Shown here: positions 51,241-62,880 of the stretch, in pieces
How the letters are laid out: every line of letters begins with the position of its first letter
How positions within the stretch are numbered: the first letter of the stretch is position 1
NCBI GenBank assembly: GCA_037833965.1
Contig: AP031352.1
Location: forward strand, 9,652,501-9,716,500
From: Marchantia polymorpha subsp. ruderalis
Lineage: Eukaryota; Streptophyta; Marchantiopsida; Marchantiales; Marchantiaceae
Direction of reading: 5' to 3'
DNA length: 64,000 nt
Made by a program: the position numbers and the translations under genes
The notes under the pieces: model-generated
Told to the model about the DNA's origin: nothing
The model's input: only the letters and a program-made list of their open reading frames with translations
Database searches by the model: none

Positions 51241-54031
51241 CTAAATTTCGATTCGGAGGCATAACGACGGCAAATGCGCTAAGATTCGATAAAAATAGCC
51301 AGTCGAGGGAATGATTGTTACAAGTGTCCTTGCTTACGAGTAAATTTAGTGACTGTTATATTGAATCATTGCGAAGACTTCACTTTAAATGTATCACGTT
51401 AAAGTCATGGATTTTGTTTTGTGGGAATAAATTCTAGCCTCGTCCATTCAGATTGCCTAAAGCCATGCATATCTCCGAACGTTCAAAACATGATGAGAGT
51501 GACGCAATGTTCACCTTTTCGAGTACGTAGGTACCTGGCGAACATCAGTTAGGATTGCAGGATCCGAATCAGCCACATTCCTTGTACTCACAACAACGTT
51601 TTAGTGAACATGCTCACCTTGACATATTATATTTCCAGATTAGATATTTTGTGGACAAGCCGACCATATCTTTTCCCCGTCGATCTCTCAGTTTGTTGTC
51701 TACATCGGTTTATATGAAATAGCAGCGATGCAATCGTAGAGGTTGTGTCGTGTGACTATCTTCACTAAAGGTGGGGTTAGTTATCATTCATTCAGGGTTA
51801 ATTAGCCCTCATCCTACTGTAGGGTCGACCACCCTAAAGTTACTATTGTATCCCTATTACCCTACAGCTACTATCGACCAATGGGAGAACTGCGAATAAT
51901 AGAATGAGTACTAATTAGCCCTAACTAAGGTATAACTAGCCTAAAATAATAGTAATAGTCTAAAATGTATCTGATTGTGATCAAATACGTTAAACGCATG
52001 CCTAACACTCAGACACAACCATACCGTTGATAGTTGTTGACTTGTAGGCTTTACCAGTGAAGGAACATGGCTAGGAATTTCTTTGACTAAATTCGCAATA
52101 ATTTGTTGAAAAACTAATAATGAACAAATTGCATCTGCAGAGGCTGCAACTTCTCAGGGTCGAATGTAACAGGAACTGCAAGACCGTATAGAAATTATTC
52201 CTAAAATTACTGTTCTGTGTGGTATCGCCGTGTGTGTATGTGAAGATTTTGACGATGAATCGCCGATCTTGAGAAAGTGGGAAAAAAGTGCGGAAATTAT
52301 GGCCACTGTCAGGGCACTGTAGTGTAGATACTGAATCCGAGGAGAGGATTTGTCGGTTCCCGCGCTCGATTGACTGCGAAGTTGCTCTACGCCGCACTGC
52401 AGTCCGCAGCAAGAGAGGAGCGCGCGAGAGCGGGAGGCAGGCATTCAAATGAAGTTCGACGCTGCGGCTCTGTGGTCGACAGTTCGACCACTTCCTCGTC
52501 TGTCATTATGTCCGTGCTGCAACTCTAGGCTGGGAAGGTTGCATTCTGGGAGATGCTACTCTAGGTCCGAGAGTCCAGAAGGGTGCTCGTGGACAAATTG
52601 TTCACCTGAATATTGCAAGATTCGGTCTGGCGGTGCTTGTGAGTTAATTCCCGCACCTAAGAAATGGATTTGGTTGCGCTCCCTGTCTTTCAATGATTTC
52701 CACACATGTATCACATACCTGATCGTTGCGAGAGGGCGAAGGCGCTAGTGGCCGATTTTTGGTCTTGGAGTACAGAGCACTCTGGAATTGAATCTCAGAG
52801 TTTATCTTCGGCTTCCGCCTCCCGCTTGTAAGAGCAAAGAATGCCTGGTTGTCGAGACAGATGGGAGCTGCTTTGATGTCGTGAATGATACATGAGAAAT
52901 AGAGAGCATGTTTCATCTCACCGGGCCTGTCATCTTAGACACCTGCTCAAGGTGGGCATGCCTCTCCTTCTGTTTCAGATTGTGGATTTCTTCGAGATTG
53001 AAGGTCGCGATGAATTTCTCACCGTTGTTTAGAGCAAAATTCTGTTTCCATGGTAGTACGCAGCGTTCTAACATTGCTTCTGATAACGTACAGAAAACTG
53101 AGAACGTTTTGTAACTTTCGATTGTAAGAGTTTTGAGAATAGTTTGTTGAGAGTCTGTGGAACGTATCATTTGACTGTGGAGGTGATACAGATTAGCAGC
53201 TAGCATTCTGTCGCATTTGAAGAGAGCAGGCCTGTTAATTACTGGTCTAAGTCAAACTGCTGAAAGTCGAAATTGTGACCAATTTCCAAAGAAGCAGTTT
53301 TTTACTGATTCCAATCTTTGTACAAAGGCCAATTCGCTGTAATGCAGTGTCTTCAATCTCTCAAGTATAGCCTGAAACAAATTTTTTTCAGACCGAACTA
53401 CCGGCTGAAGATAAACAAGGGAGTCTTGCACTCCAGGCTGGCCGCTCATAGATGAAAGGCTGTGTAATCTTCCACTGGTAAGTCTTGAACAAGATTGAGG
53501 GTACTTATTACTCATCATTTCATTCTGTATCGTAAAAGAGGTTGTGACAAAGATAGTGTTGACTTAACCAGTTTAGCTTGGTGGCAGATGGTGCAGGTGT
53601 TGTTTTACGTCGGAACGCATGGTTCAGAGGTAGCTCAAAATTGCAGAGGCCATTCTGAAGAACCGGGATTGGACGTATCATTACTATTGATATGAACTTC
53701 ACCTTCCTCTGAAAGTGAGCAATCAGCTTCTGTCCACCAGGTTGCACATCTTAAACGGCCATGGATTAATACATTAATGGAAACGGTGTCAAGCTGTACC
53801 TGGAATCCAAGCTCATGACTTATTGTTTGCCACTATGGCAAATATAAAATTTTGATGCATACTGTATACAATCTAATTCTGTAGATCTTTAGAGGTGCAT
53901 AATCATTACCTATTTTCGCAGTAATTATGACAATATATTCACGGTTCCTTGTCATGAGACTTGTGCTCTCAATCAAGTTACGTACGTCTAACTTGAAGGT
54001 CGTTGTTTCTTTCAGATTGAACATTCTCAGC
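51241..54031 (+). other. Upstream region and probable 5' leader of the B3 gene
   Basis: Composition changes sharply at 51240. Around 51814-51870 an inverted CTGTAGGG / CCCTACAG pair lies among CCCTA-type words. The stretch 52330-52640 is GC-richer and could be the first non-coding exon. A strong donor CTT|GTGAGT at 52638/52639 and an acceptor TTTCAG ending at 54015, just 16 nt before the B3 start codon, would define a 5'UTR intron of about 1.4 kb. Frames here lack recognisable motifs. Leader structure is inference. Confidence 0.4.
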
Positions 54032-57000
54032 ATGGCTACTGATTTCCGGCGGGATCTTGAGCCTGCTAGTGGCAAGCTAACTTACGAAGAGGCACGTCTG
54101 AAGAGGATCGAAGATAACAAGAAGCGAATGGAGGTGAGTCGTCAGTTCTGACACGGCTAAAGACTCTGTCCCATTTTTGTTGTGTCGCAGGACGATAAAA
54201 TTTCTGTTAGCTTTAAGGAGAGCGAGGTTGACCCGTCGTCTTCTACCGTAAGGAATTTCATGCAAAGATCGATCAAGCAAGTAGATATGTACCACTCGAG
54301 CTGTAAAATTGAATAGTTTTTTGTGACAGTAGTCTCCTTTGATACCAGTAGACCATCGTTTCTTGAAAGCATTGCATCTCCGGGACTTCTTTAAACATTT
54401 CGCAGTAGCTGGAATCAGCAGTAGATGTTAGCAAACTCCTTGAATCGACAGGTGTGCAGCTCCGAATTACATATGACGTCTGGGCACTCTCTTCTGCTTT
54501 CGAAAACACTGCAGATTAACATACCATCGAGCAATCATGACGTGACTATCCTTCGAAGTAATAACCTTGAAGTTGGACACTTCAGAAGCTTTCTGTTGAC
54601 TCTTCGGCCACGAGACATGAACAAAAACTCTTGATGTGCAGGTGCAGCTCTGCATTCTAACTCAAAAAATCCGCAGCAATTTATCAGAGCTTAGAGTAGC
54701 GGCTTCGCAATTACTCTTTGTGGGCCTCTAGGTGACATAAAGCACTTGGGAGAACACACGGTAATCCCGCGGCAGTCTGAAAACTGTTTACGGTGAACCC
54801 ATAACCTTAAACAGGAAAGGGAGAACCTATGAAAACACTTCAAAAAATTGAGTGTGGTAGAGATTTTCATTTCGTTGATCTCCCTTTACATGCTCTCAAT
54901 GTACAGAGCGCAGTTGATAAATTTTCTTCGGACGTCTACTTACAATAGACCTCAAAAGTCAGGTTGAGTAAGCCACTTTTTGTTTAAAAGAATAGATTGA
55001 CATAAGTATAATGTGCTTCGGGTTTTCTTAAAGTTCAGGACGAAAAATGCGACAGCATTTTTGAAAAGAAATGAAATAGGTGGTAGGATTTTCTGTCCTG
55101 ACTCAACCCTGTATATTGCCATGATGACGAGCGATGATCACTTTCACTCTGTCGAATTTGGAAATCGGAAGTTATATTATGTAGATAGATGAACACAGAA
55201 TTGAACGTCGGTCATGGGATAGAGCCATATGTTGCGAATGCACTCCTTCACTGCATACAGTAGAGTTCCCAAGTGATCAAGTCTCGCACGACTGGTTTTC
55301 ATCGCAAAGTAAACGGTCAGCACTCAAAGCAGTGGGTGTGAGTCGCACATACAGTTCATCCTTACAAACCCGGTGTCACAGAATTGCCAGCAGTAGACCA
55401 TACGCGTGGTAAGCAAGCAGAGAGTATGGAATATCGAACAGTCCGTACTGGTGTAGTAGTTGCAGGATGAGCTCAGTCTTGCATGGATCAGCTTCTAGCA
55501 TCTGTAACAGCTGGTAGCGTGTTGCCGGGATAATTTCTTTTCGTCCCGTAGCCATTGGCATAGTCGAATTCGGGAATTAGGGTCTTAGTAGAAATTAAGC
55601 GCACTTTGTATTAGTCCTTCCATTTTTTGCAAATTTTTTGGTGTCTCTTTCGGCTGTATTTCGATTTAATAGGCCAGTGATGTGTTCTTTTCCGTTGATG
55701 CAGGAACTTGGTTTGAAAGATCAATTGAGTTTGTTTACCAAGAGCCCTTCCAAAACCAACACTCCTAGGAAAGCCATTGTGAGTTTTCCTCATCTCAAAC
55801 ATGATATTGTAACATCTCCGATTTTTTCCCTCACTTATTCAATGATTATGATATTTCCCGCGTATCTACAGAAGAAGAATCTGCAGGAATGTGCGGTCGA
55901 AATACGACGTTCACCTAGAGTGACCAGGAAGCCTTCTGTTAACTACTACGAGGTACGCATCCCTTGCAGGACAATGCAACTTTGTAGTTGATTCATTTTA
56001 TTTTCATTGCCAATTCATAATCAAATTTTCGATTGATCGATTATCAAGCAAGTAGCAAGGTTCCAATACTTCTCTGTCGAAATATCCTGAAATCTTACTC
56101 GGGTAAAATGTGAGTGACATTTGAGTGCCTGTGAAGTAGTTGGCTTGGCCAAAGCTTTTCTTGTCTTTAGTTTTCATGATCTTCTAGCGAGGGGAACTAA
56201 TTACATTTACTCCTTCATGACCGATGACTTGGCAAGTTTTCGACTGAGCAGGTTTCGATAGTTTTTTTAAGGTGTTTGAAAGAACGTGTAAGTGCCCAGG
56301 GGGATTATGCAATATTGAACCAGTGCCCTGGAGAAAACACTTTCACAAGGTTTGATGGCTAAATGAAGAGTCACATCAGTAAATTGTCTGTTTGTCTGCG
56401 TTTTTCTTTCAGAAAAATCGGGCAGAAGTGGAAGGAACGGGCTGCCCGAGGTAATGTTATTAGAGTTTTTACCAATATAGCTGGGTGCAAGGATGACATA
56501 ACTCTTACAAATTGATGCAGTCATTACAGATATGAGATCTTTTTTCAGAGGTGGTTACAATTTGCAATTGCATCTGCAAATGGTCCTCTCCCTTAAAATT
56601 TGACGATATTTCTAACCTAGCCCTCACGTTCCACAGAAAGAGAATAGGACGAGTACTGAAACGAGGATTTATCTCACCTGCCGCCAGAAGCGAGGCATCT
56701 GTGAGGGCTAGCGAGATCAAAACTGGTCATCCATCATTTGTGAAGGCCATGCTAAGATCGCACACTTCCGGGGGATTTTGGCTGGTAGGTTGTTTGCTTC
56801 AGGAAAGCAAGGTTTTTGTACTCAGTATCTTACTTTCATAAGTCCTCACAGCAAAGCTGAATACTCTGAAAATTAATTCCCGCTTAGCGTTTGAGTTGTA
56901 ACCATTTCTTCGGGAATATGCTGGCGGCATCATATTCGTTATCGAAGCTCTGACGATTCAAAGCTGTCGGCCTGACACTGTGGGACACATCGCAGGGCTT

Positions 57001-58447
57001 GCCAAGTGATTTCTGCATCACGCACTTCAGAAAAGATGAGTTGGTCATCTTGGAAGACGAAGATGGACTTGAATGGGAAACAATTTATTTGCATCATAAG
57101 AAAGGCCTTAGTGGAGGATGGAGGGGCTTTTCCATTGACCACGATCTCGAGGATGGGGATGCGGTGGTTTTTGAACTGGTCAAGCCTACTCGATTCAAGG
57201 TCGTCACGAGTTTTCTTCCCACTCACATTTTGGCATTCAAGTCACAATAGGAAACGTCTTCTGGACTGAGGGTTATCTCATATCTATGTTCAAGGATGTA
57301 ACAAGCGATTTTCACAAAACTGCTCACCCAATTTGAACTGGATGGACAGGTACATATTACAAGAGCAGTCGGAAGCAAGAGTCTTGAGTGCACTCCGAAT
57401 GTTGCCTTACGAAGTAAATCATACAGATATGCTCTTAAGGAGAACAAGGAAAATGAGCATGTAAACTCAGCTTTGCATAAGGTTCTTAAAAGGGAACAGC
57501 AGGAAACGGAAGACGCGGAAAACCGTGTCTCAAAAAGGCGTGCAAAGCTCGGGGCAAAAAGTCTCAAGCGTAAGTTGGATTTGTCGGAGGACAGCGCATG
57601 CAAATACTCCGTTGGAGACGAGCCATTGCATAAGAAAGTTATCATAGAAGTTTCAGACTCAGACAACGAATCTCCTGGGGACGCAGGACTAAAAGAGAGG
57701 CAAAAAAGTTCGGGCCGACGCATCCTCCGTCATCGACCTCCGGCTACGAAAAGCGTAGAGAAGCCGGTTGTCCCTCCCCTCAATGTGAAGATTTCAAAGG
57801 GCGAGACTCAGCGAAATAACAAGAATGGAGAGGAGAAGAACGTCCACGAACCGCAGAGGAGGAAGGTGACTGAAGCTATACAAACTCCGGTTGTCGACAA
57901 GAAGAAGGGTGTTGTCTTGACGAAGAAGGTGACTGAAGCTATACAAACTCCGGTTGTCGACAAGAAGAAGGGTGTTGTCTTGACGAAGAAGGTGACTGGA
58001 GCTACACAAACTCCGGTTGTCGACAAGAAGAAGGGTGTTGTTTTGACGAAGAAGGTGACTGAAGCTATACAAACTCCGGTTGTCGACAAGAAGAAGGGTG
58101 TTGTTTTGACGAAGAAGGTTACTGAAGCTATACGAACTCCGGTTGTTGACAAGAAGAAGGGTGTTGTTTTGACGAAGAAGGTGACTGAAGCTATACAACC
58201 TCCGTTTGTCGACAAGAAGAAGGGTGTTGTTTTGACGAAGAAAGTGCGTTTTGCTGCGGTGCCCAAGACATCCGCTTGCGCAACCACGAAATCTTCTTTG
58301 AAGCTGCCTCCTGGAGCCAAAATAAAGGCATGGGGCGTTTGTAGCATAGCGAGGAACTGTAATATGTCCAGAAAGCTTCCGGGTACAGGTACCCGGAAAT
58401 ACAGCTTCTTCAGCCCTGGGAAAAGACCTGTGGCAAAAGCTCGCTAG
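54032..58447 (+). CDS. B3 DNA-binding domain protein (At5g42700/At3g19184-like) with repeat tail
   Basis: Plant-specific B3 family, expected to bind DNA in the nucleus. Seven coding exons join in phase: 54032-54133, 55704-55778, 55872-55952, 56413-56450, 56637-56784, 56996-57199 and 57350-58447, giving 581 residues. The N-terminus LTYEEARLKRIEDNKKRMEE matches the conserved start of this B3 subgroup. RRSPRVTRKPSVNYYE (about 71-86) matches its arginine-rich linker. The B3 domain spans about 132-221: FVKAMLRSHTSGGFWL, then GLPSDFC, GLSGGWRGFSIDHDLEDGD, and the closing strand RFK|VHITRA, which is completed across the last intron. Residues 222-387 are hydrophilic, with a bipartite basic cluster (SKRRAKLGAKSLKRK, 277-291) that looks like a nuclear localisation signal and acidic SDSDNE. 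Six 21-residue repeats occupy 388-513, and a basic tail ends at 581. Most relatives I know end soon after B3, so the roughly 360-residue extension is unusual. The start has a favourable context (AGCATGG). The last donor (AAG|GTCGTC) is the weakest splice site of the model. Confidence 0.9.
57863..58240 (+). repeat. Coding minisatellite, six 63-bp units
   Basis: Six in-frame copies of a 63-bp unit encode KVTEAIQTPVVDKKKGVVLT plus K. Copies differ by few bases: copy 3 reads TGATQ, copy 5 IRTP and copy 6 IQPPF. There are also silent changes, such as GTCTTG or GTTTTG in the leucine region. The protein tail becomes Lys/Val/Thr-rich and strongly basic. Near-identity of units points to recent expansion or homogenisation. 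The long frames seen antisense to this stretch are by-products of the periodicity. Confidence 0.97.
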
Positions 58448-58454
58448 CGACGTG

Positions 58455-58482
58455 TTGGTGGGACTTAATTAAGTCCCACCAA
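58455..58482. repeat. Perfect 28-bp palindrome just after the B3 stop
   Basis: A self-complementary run with arms TTGGTGGGACTTAA and its complement meets at TTAATTAA with no loop. It begins 8 bp after the stop codon of the B3 gene, so it should lie in the 3' untranslated region. It could fold in RNA or cruciform in DNA. Possible roles in 3' processing or stability are inference. Confidence 0.9.
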
Positions 58483-58502
58483 GATGTTGCCGAAAGCACG
58501 GT

Positions 58503-58540
58503 GACTGTCTACTGGTCTGGGTACCGACCAGTAGACAGTC
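58503..58540. repeat. Perfect 15-bp stem hairpin in the B3 3' region
   Basis: GACTGTCTACTGGTC at 58503-58517 pairs exactly with GACCAGTAGACAGTC at 58526-58540 around the 8-nt loop TGGGTACC. It sits 20 bp downstream of the 28-bp palindrome, so two stable inverted repeats follow the stop codon within 100 bp. Confidence 0.9.
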
Positions 58541-60939
58541 TTGTGTAGATGCTGAATAGAGTCGAGTGAAAGAATGCAGGAAGCCACTTTACACGTGAAG
58601 GCCGAAAACTTGCAAAACCTTTCACTCTTGATCGTCTTAAGGAGAAAGAAACAGACGTAGTTAGTGGGGTCACATTTTGTAGCAAAATTGCCTCAGTACC
58701 ATGGGAGTAGTTTAGTTATAGGAAGAGGAAACATATCAGCATTCGCCCATGTGAAACCCCTAATATTCCGTAGCTTAGACAGTAGAACAATAGAATCACA
58801 GTCGGACGAGCATCAATGTAATGTAGGAAGTCAGTTACAACCTTGAAAGTAATTTAAAGATTGCACTTGTTTGCCGAAAAAACATCCACATATGTGCATG
58901 TTTTTTCCACAAGTGCAACATTAACGATTTGTGGTGGTATTGGTATCCAAATTTTGTGCAGCAAAGAATGTACTTCTGTTTCGTCCAATCATGGGTGTTA
59001 AATGCTTCAGATCTCTCAAGTATCTACTCTGTAAATTGGACGAGATAACTTCGAACGCCCCAATCGAGGTCCTCTTCAAGTGAGGTGCTCACTTGTTGGA
59101 TATGAGATACAAAGATTCATAAAAAAGAGCTTCTGTAATGTTGATGAGAAGTCGTGGCTAAATAACGTGCTGAACAATTCCACGACAGAGTTTCCCATCA
59201 ATGACGAAAGAAGTGTTTGGTGGAGAAACGGAAAGAGAAGAGTTTAGACTTTCTGCACATCACTATTACTGCACAATGCTGTTGCAGCACTTTTACTTGT
59301 AACATCGATTGAGAGGACTTTCAAGACTAACACAGAGTAAGAAGCCCATGCATTCAATCATGTTTGCAAAAGTTTTGCATCTGGAAATATCAAGGTTGCT
59401 TTTTATAACTTTCAAGATGAACTCAGAGTTAAAAGTTCAGATAATAACATTATAGTTATGATATCACTTCATTTATGATTAAAATGCATACCGGTAAAAA
59501 GATTCATAATTTCCTGAATCGAATCAGGTAAAATGTCTCTTGAATCCAGAGCACAGACTACCAGATTTTTAAACTGACATGTGTAAGCTCTCCTCTCAAG
59601 AATGTAATGTAAGAGTTGTCGTGTGTGACTAAAATAACCAGAAAGAGAAAAAGAAGGCGATATCACATCTCGTCTATTTTGGAGTGATCTCTCTCACCAT
59701 TGTCTCGTGATCTTTGTCCATAGCTCCACATAATAAGTAACAAAATACAAAGTTTGAACTCTAAGCTTATCCCTTACATTTGAAAGGGTTGTTTGTTTTC
59801 GCTCTACTTAACTCTCTTCTTATCCCATTCACTTGAAAACTCTGTTTGCCTTTGTTCCACTTGACGCCATTTTAAAGCATGGTTATGCATGCTCTTATAT
59901 GCATGTAAATAAGCATAATTATAGCTCGAATAATATTTCAAACGTATGTTATCACAAAATCCATAACCTGATAGCTTTAATTCAGATAAAGGTTTAAGTT
60001 GTCACCATACAGTCGATTATGATACAAGAAACATGAACCTACTTTCATTGGAATTCTGACTCTTTCCGGAAATAATCTTCAACACATGACTAATATTATC
60101 CATTCACTTCCCATGAGCATTATTGATGCTTGCTAAAGCCAAGATAACACTAATCTCACAATGCTGAGTATTGAAGATGCAAGTAGAGGAGTGAAGACTT
60201 TTTGCTATAGGTTAGAAAGTTGCTATGAAAGAATGGCTGGATTTGTATAACCTGCTATAACTTTTAAACCATGAAGATAAAGTATAGGATGTTAGAACAA
60301 TTGATGGGAAAATAATGCAGTTTTTATAGTAATATATCACAACCAAGACTTGTTTACAGTAATAGATCTAAAAGAAATTAATCTCTATTCATATGACTCA
60401 CATATATTTTAAAGATAGGTTATATGGAAACCGGTCTACTTAACTATTCTAGCACATATTTGAACCTGTATATATAATATAAACATCTTTGATCCAATTA
60501 AGGAAGAAAAGAAGTTACAAACCTTATGGAATATCTCTCACATGTTGATTCTAATTTCATTGATATCAAAGATTCACACACATTATGATTTGTGTAATTG
60601 ATATTTTATACTATTGACATAGAAAAATGCACACATATAAAGAATAAATACATAACAATTATATGTATTGAGTATACTTAGTTTAAATTTAAAAACACAC
60701 AATTTTTTTTTTATAGATTATCACTACTAGCTATGATAGAATAACCCTAATCCAACTAACTAGAGTTGCATAAATATCAGTTAACATGATTATTTATATT
60801 GTTGGATTATTTATTCCTCAAGTTTATCTCATATGGTTTTTTTTGTAATTCATTATAATTTTAGAATTTTGTAACTAAAATTGTCAATCATTATACTTAT
60901 GCTCATCATGCAAAACTTGCAAAGTAGCACAATATGTCA
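58541..60939. other. Intergenic region downstream of the B3 gene
   Basis: Apart from the hairpin at 58861-58918, I see only short frames without motifs. From about 59900 onward the sequence becomes AT-rich. The right end may hold the 3' LTR or flank of the minus-strand copia fragment, but I could not define an LTR pair. Confidence 0.4.
58861..58918. repeat. Compound 58-bp fold-back
   Basis: The outer arms TTGCACTTGT (58861-58870) and ACAAGTGCAA (58909-58918) are exact complements. Inside them AAAAAACAT pairs with ATGTTTTTT, and the centre CACATATGTG is itself palindromic. It lies about 410 bp past the B3 stop. It may be a small fold-back element or a 3'-end structure. Confidence 0.75.
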
Positions 60940-62150
60940 TAAAACTTTATGAAAAACTAACTTTGATCATCACATCTGTAGGATTAAATTTACCTTCAAT
61001 CTTCACTAACTCAATCTCTTTATCAGATGTTGCATGTCGAATAAAGTGATTTGTGATGTTGATGTGTTTGACTATATTATCCATCTTTTGATTTACAACA
61101 AGATACATCTGTAATGCACTTTGATGATCATAAAGAAGACTAACAACCTCATGTCTCAATCTCATTTTAATGATAAACCTATTCAATCAAATGATTTTCT
61201 TTGTTACTTTTGCTACCGTTCCATACTTAGCTTTTGTTTTTATTCAAGGTTTTCATTTCTTCAAGTTAGATCTTCAATTAATGCATCCATCATGAGGTGT
61301 AAATATATATCTAGTTGTAAATTTTTTCTTGTCTAGATTTTGTTCATAGTCAACATCAATGTAGTCTAGCAAAAATTTGACATTATATAATTAATCATCA
61401 AACAATAAACCAAAATTCTTGGTATTCTTTAGATACATGAGAATATATTTCATTACAATATAGTGCATTTTATATGGATTTGACATATATTTGCTCACCT
61501 TGAGCATAGCTAAAGCAATGCCAGACCTTGTACACACCAGCAAATTCATAATGTTGACCAAATCTTTGTCATAGTAAATTGATGACATCTTTTTCTTCTC
61601 AATGACAATTGTTGAACATTGAATTGAGGGAAATTTGAAGTCTATATCACAGTGAGATTTAGAGTTTATGTCACGGACATGACATATAGGTAGAAATGAG
61701 AACAACTTTTTCCAATTTCAGAGTTATTGATTATGTTTAATTTCAAACTAGTAGCGGTAAGAATTACTCTTTCTAACATTGGAGGCAATGACTCTTTCTT
61801 ACTTTGAAGTTCCTAGTAGCATTCTAATATTATATATAGAAAGTTTCAAGACATTGTACCTCATTCTAGTCAACACCACTTGTAGCTACTCTTCCAGTTA
61901 TCAATAATACTTCAAGTTTTTTCACTTTGAGTGTTATTTTGAGTCTTGAGTGAGGAATCTACTCATTCTTAGTCTATATTAATCTTCCTTGAAGTATTGA
62001 CTCAATTTAGTGTTTTGTATATCAGAGGTCTTGTGCAAAATCAATACCATGTTAAACCATTCAAGCACATGTTAAAAGTATTTGACTTGATGCAACCATA
62101 GTCTCTTCTTCAGCAGATATCTCTGAATATCCATGACTAATATTTCCTTA
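60940..62150 (-). pseudogene. Ty1/copia pol fragment (end of reverse transcriptase and RNase H)
   Basis: The minus strand reads as the C-terminal part of a copia polyprotein. LLKKRLWLHQVKYF and VLEWFNM (about 62010-62120) resemble the reverse-transcriptase end. LVCTRSGIALAMLKVSKYM and KYILMYLKNTKNFGLLFDD (61391-61540) resemble the block before RNase H. DYIDVDYEQNLDKKKFTTRY follows near 61330, then LYDHQSALQMYLVVNQ and HFIRHATSDKEIELVKIEG down to 60950. Stops and an unrelated-looking stretch near 61710-61990 interrupt it. No 5' domains or paired LTRs were identified. It differs from the plus-strand element in its wording and belongs to another lineage. Confidence 0.8.
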
Positions 62151-62880
62151 AATGCAAACTTCATTGAAATCTTGTATTAGTTTACGACGGATTGATTCTT
62201 TGACAAGATGCTTTGATAAGATGATTTCAAATGACAAAGATTTTCATCTATATAGAAGTTAGAGGTAGATATATTTCATAGATTTTCATCACCGTCACTA
62301 TGACTCCAACATGCATGCAAAAGTAATGCATCATAAGATTTCAGGTTTGAACTTTTTTTTGGCTACAACAAACTTGATAGAATGGTATCAGATTAGCATG
62401 CCAGTGTTGGCGATCAAGACAAATTTGTGAAATGCTCAATGGCAAGAGAGCACATGGCTACAAACAAAGAGATATGAGAACAAGTCAATGAAGTCTGAGG
62501 CCTAGAATGAGATGTGTCGGATTTAGTAGAGCACGTTGATGAGTTGTTTAACTTCCACGAAACCTTTCAAACACAAATACATTCATGTCATCAAAAGAAC
62601 AAAAAATCTAAGAATCAAGTAGCAATATTGCTCGAAAATCTTCAGATATTGTTTTGACATCAATTGTAATTGAAAGCACAAGAGAACAGAGATTGCACAC
62701 AAACTCAAAAAAATTCAAGAGACCATTAAAACAAACTATTGCAAAAAGCATGCAGTATGTGATTAGCTTCTAGCTAAGTTCAAAGTAACATAAGAGTTAG
62801 TTATGAAAACATGAGACAGTGTTTGGGGAGCTAAGACTCGTACTTCTCTGTAGTCCGAAAGATATATTCCCTGAAATTCA
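62151..62880. other. Region with a retroelement-like primer-binding site
   Basis: TGGTATCAGATTAG on the plus strand near 62383-62396 resembles the initiator-Met tRNA primer-binding site TGGTATCAGAGC. It is followed by a broken, helix-forming frame that includes DLVEHVDELFNFHETF near 62520. This could be the leader and gag start of a decayed LTR element. No LTR or pol was found, so the call is tentative. Confidence 0.25.

Noticed and set aside
57248..57250. Taking this stop as the end of the main B3 product.
   Set aside because: Splicing 57199 to 57350 continues the family's closing strand (FK then VHITRA) in phase, so this stop is kept only as a possible retained-intron isoform.
57794..58347. 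Two long minus-strand open frames (134 and 179 codons) opposite the B3 repeats, rich in Phe/Leu/Thr.
   Set aside because: They exist only because the 63-bp period keeps all frames open across the array. The plus strand carries the supported coding exon.
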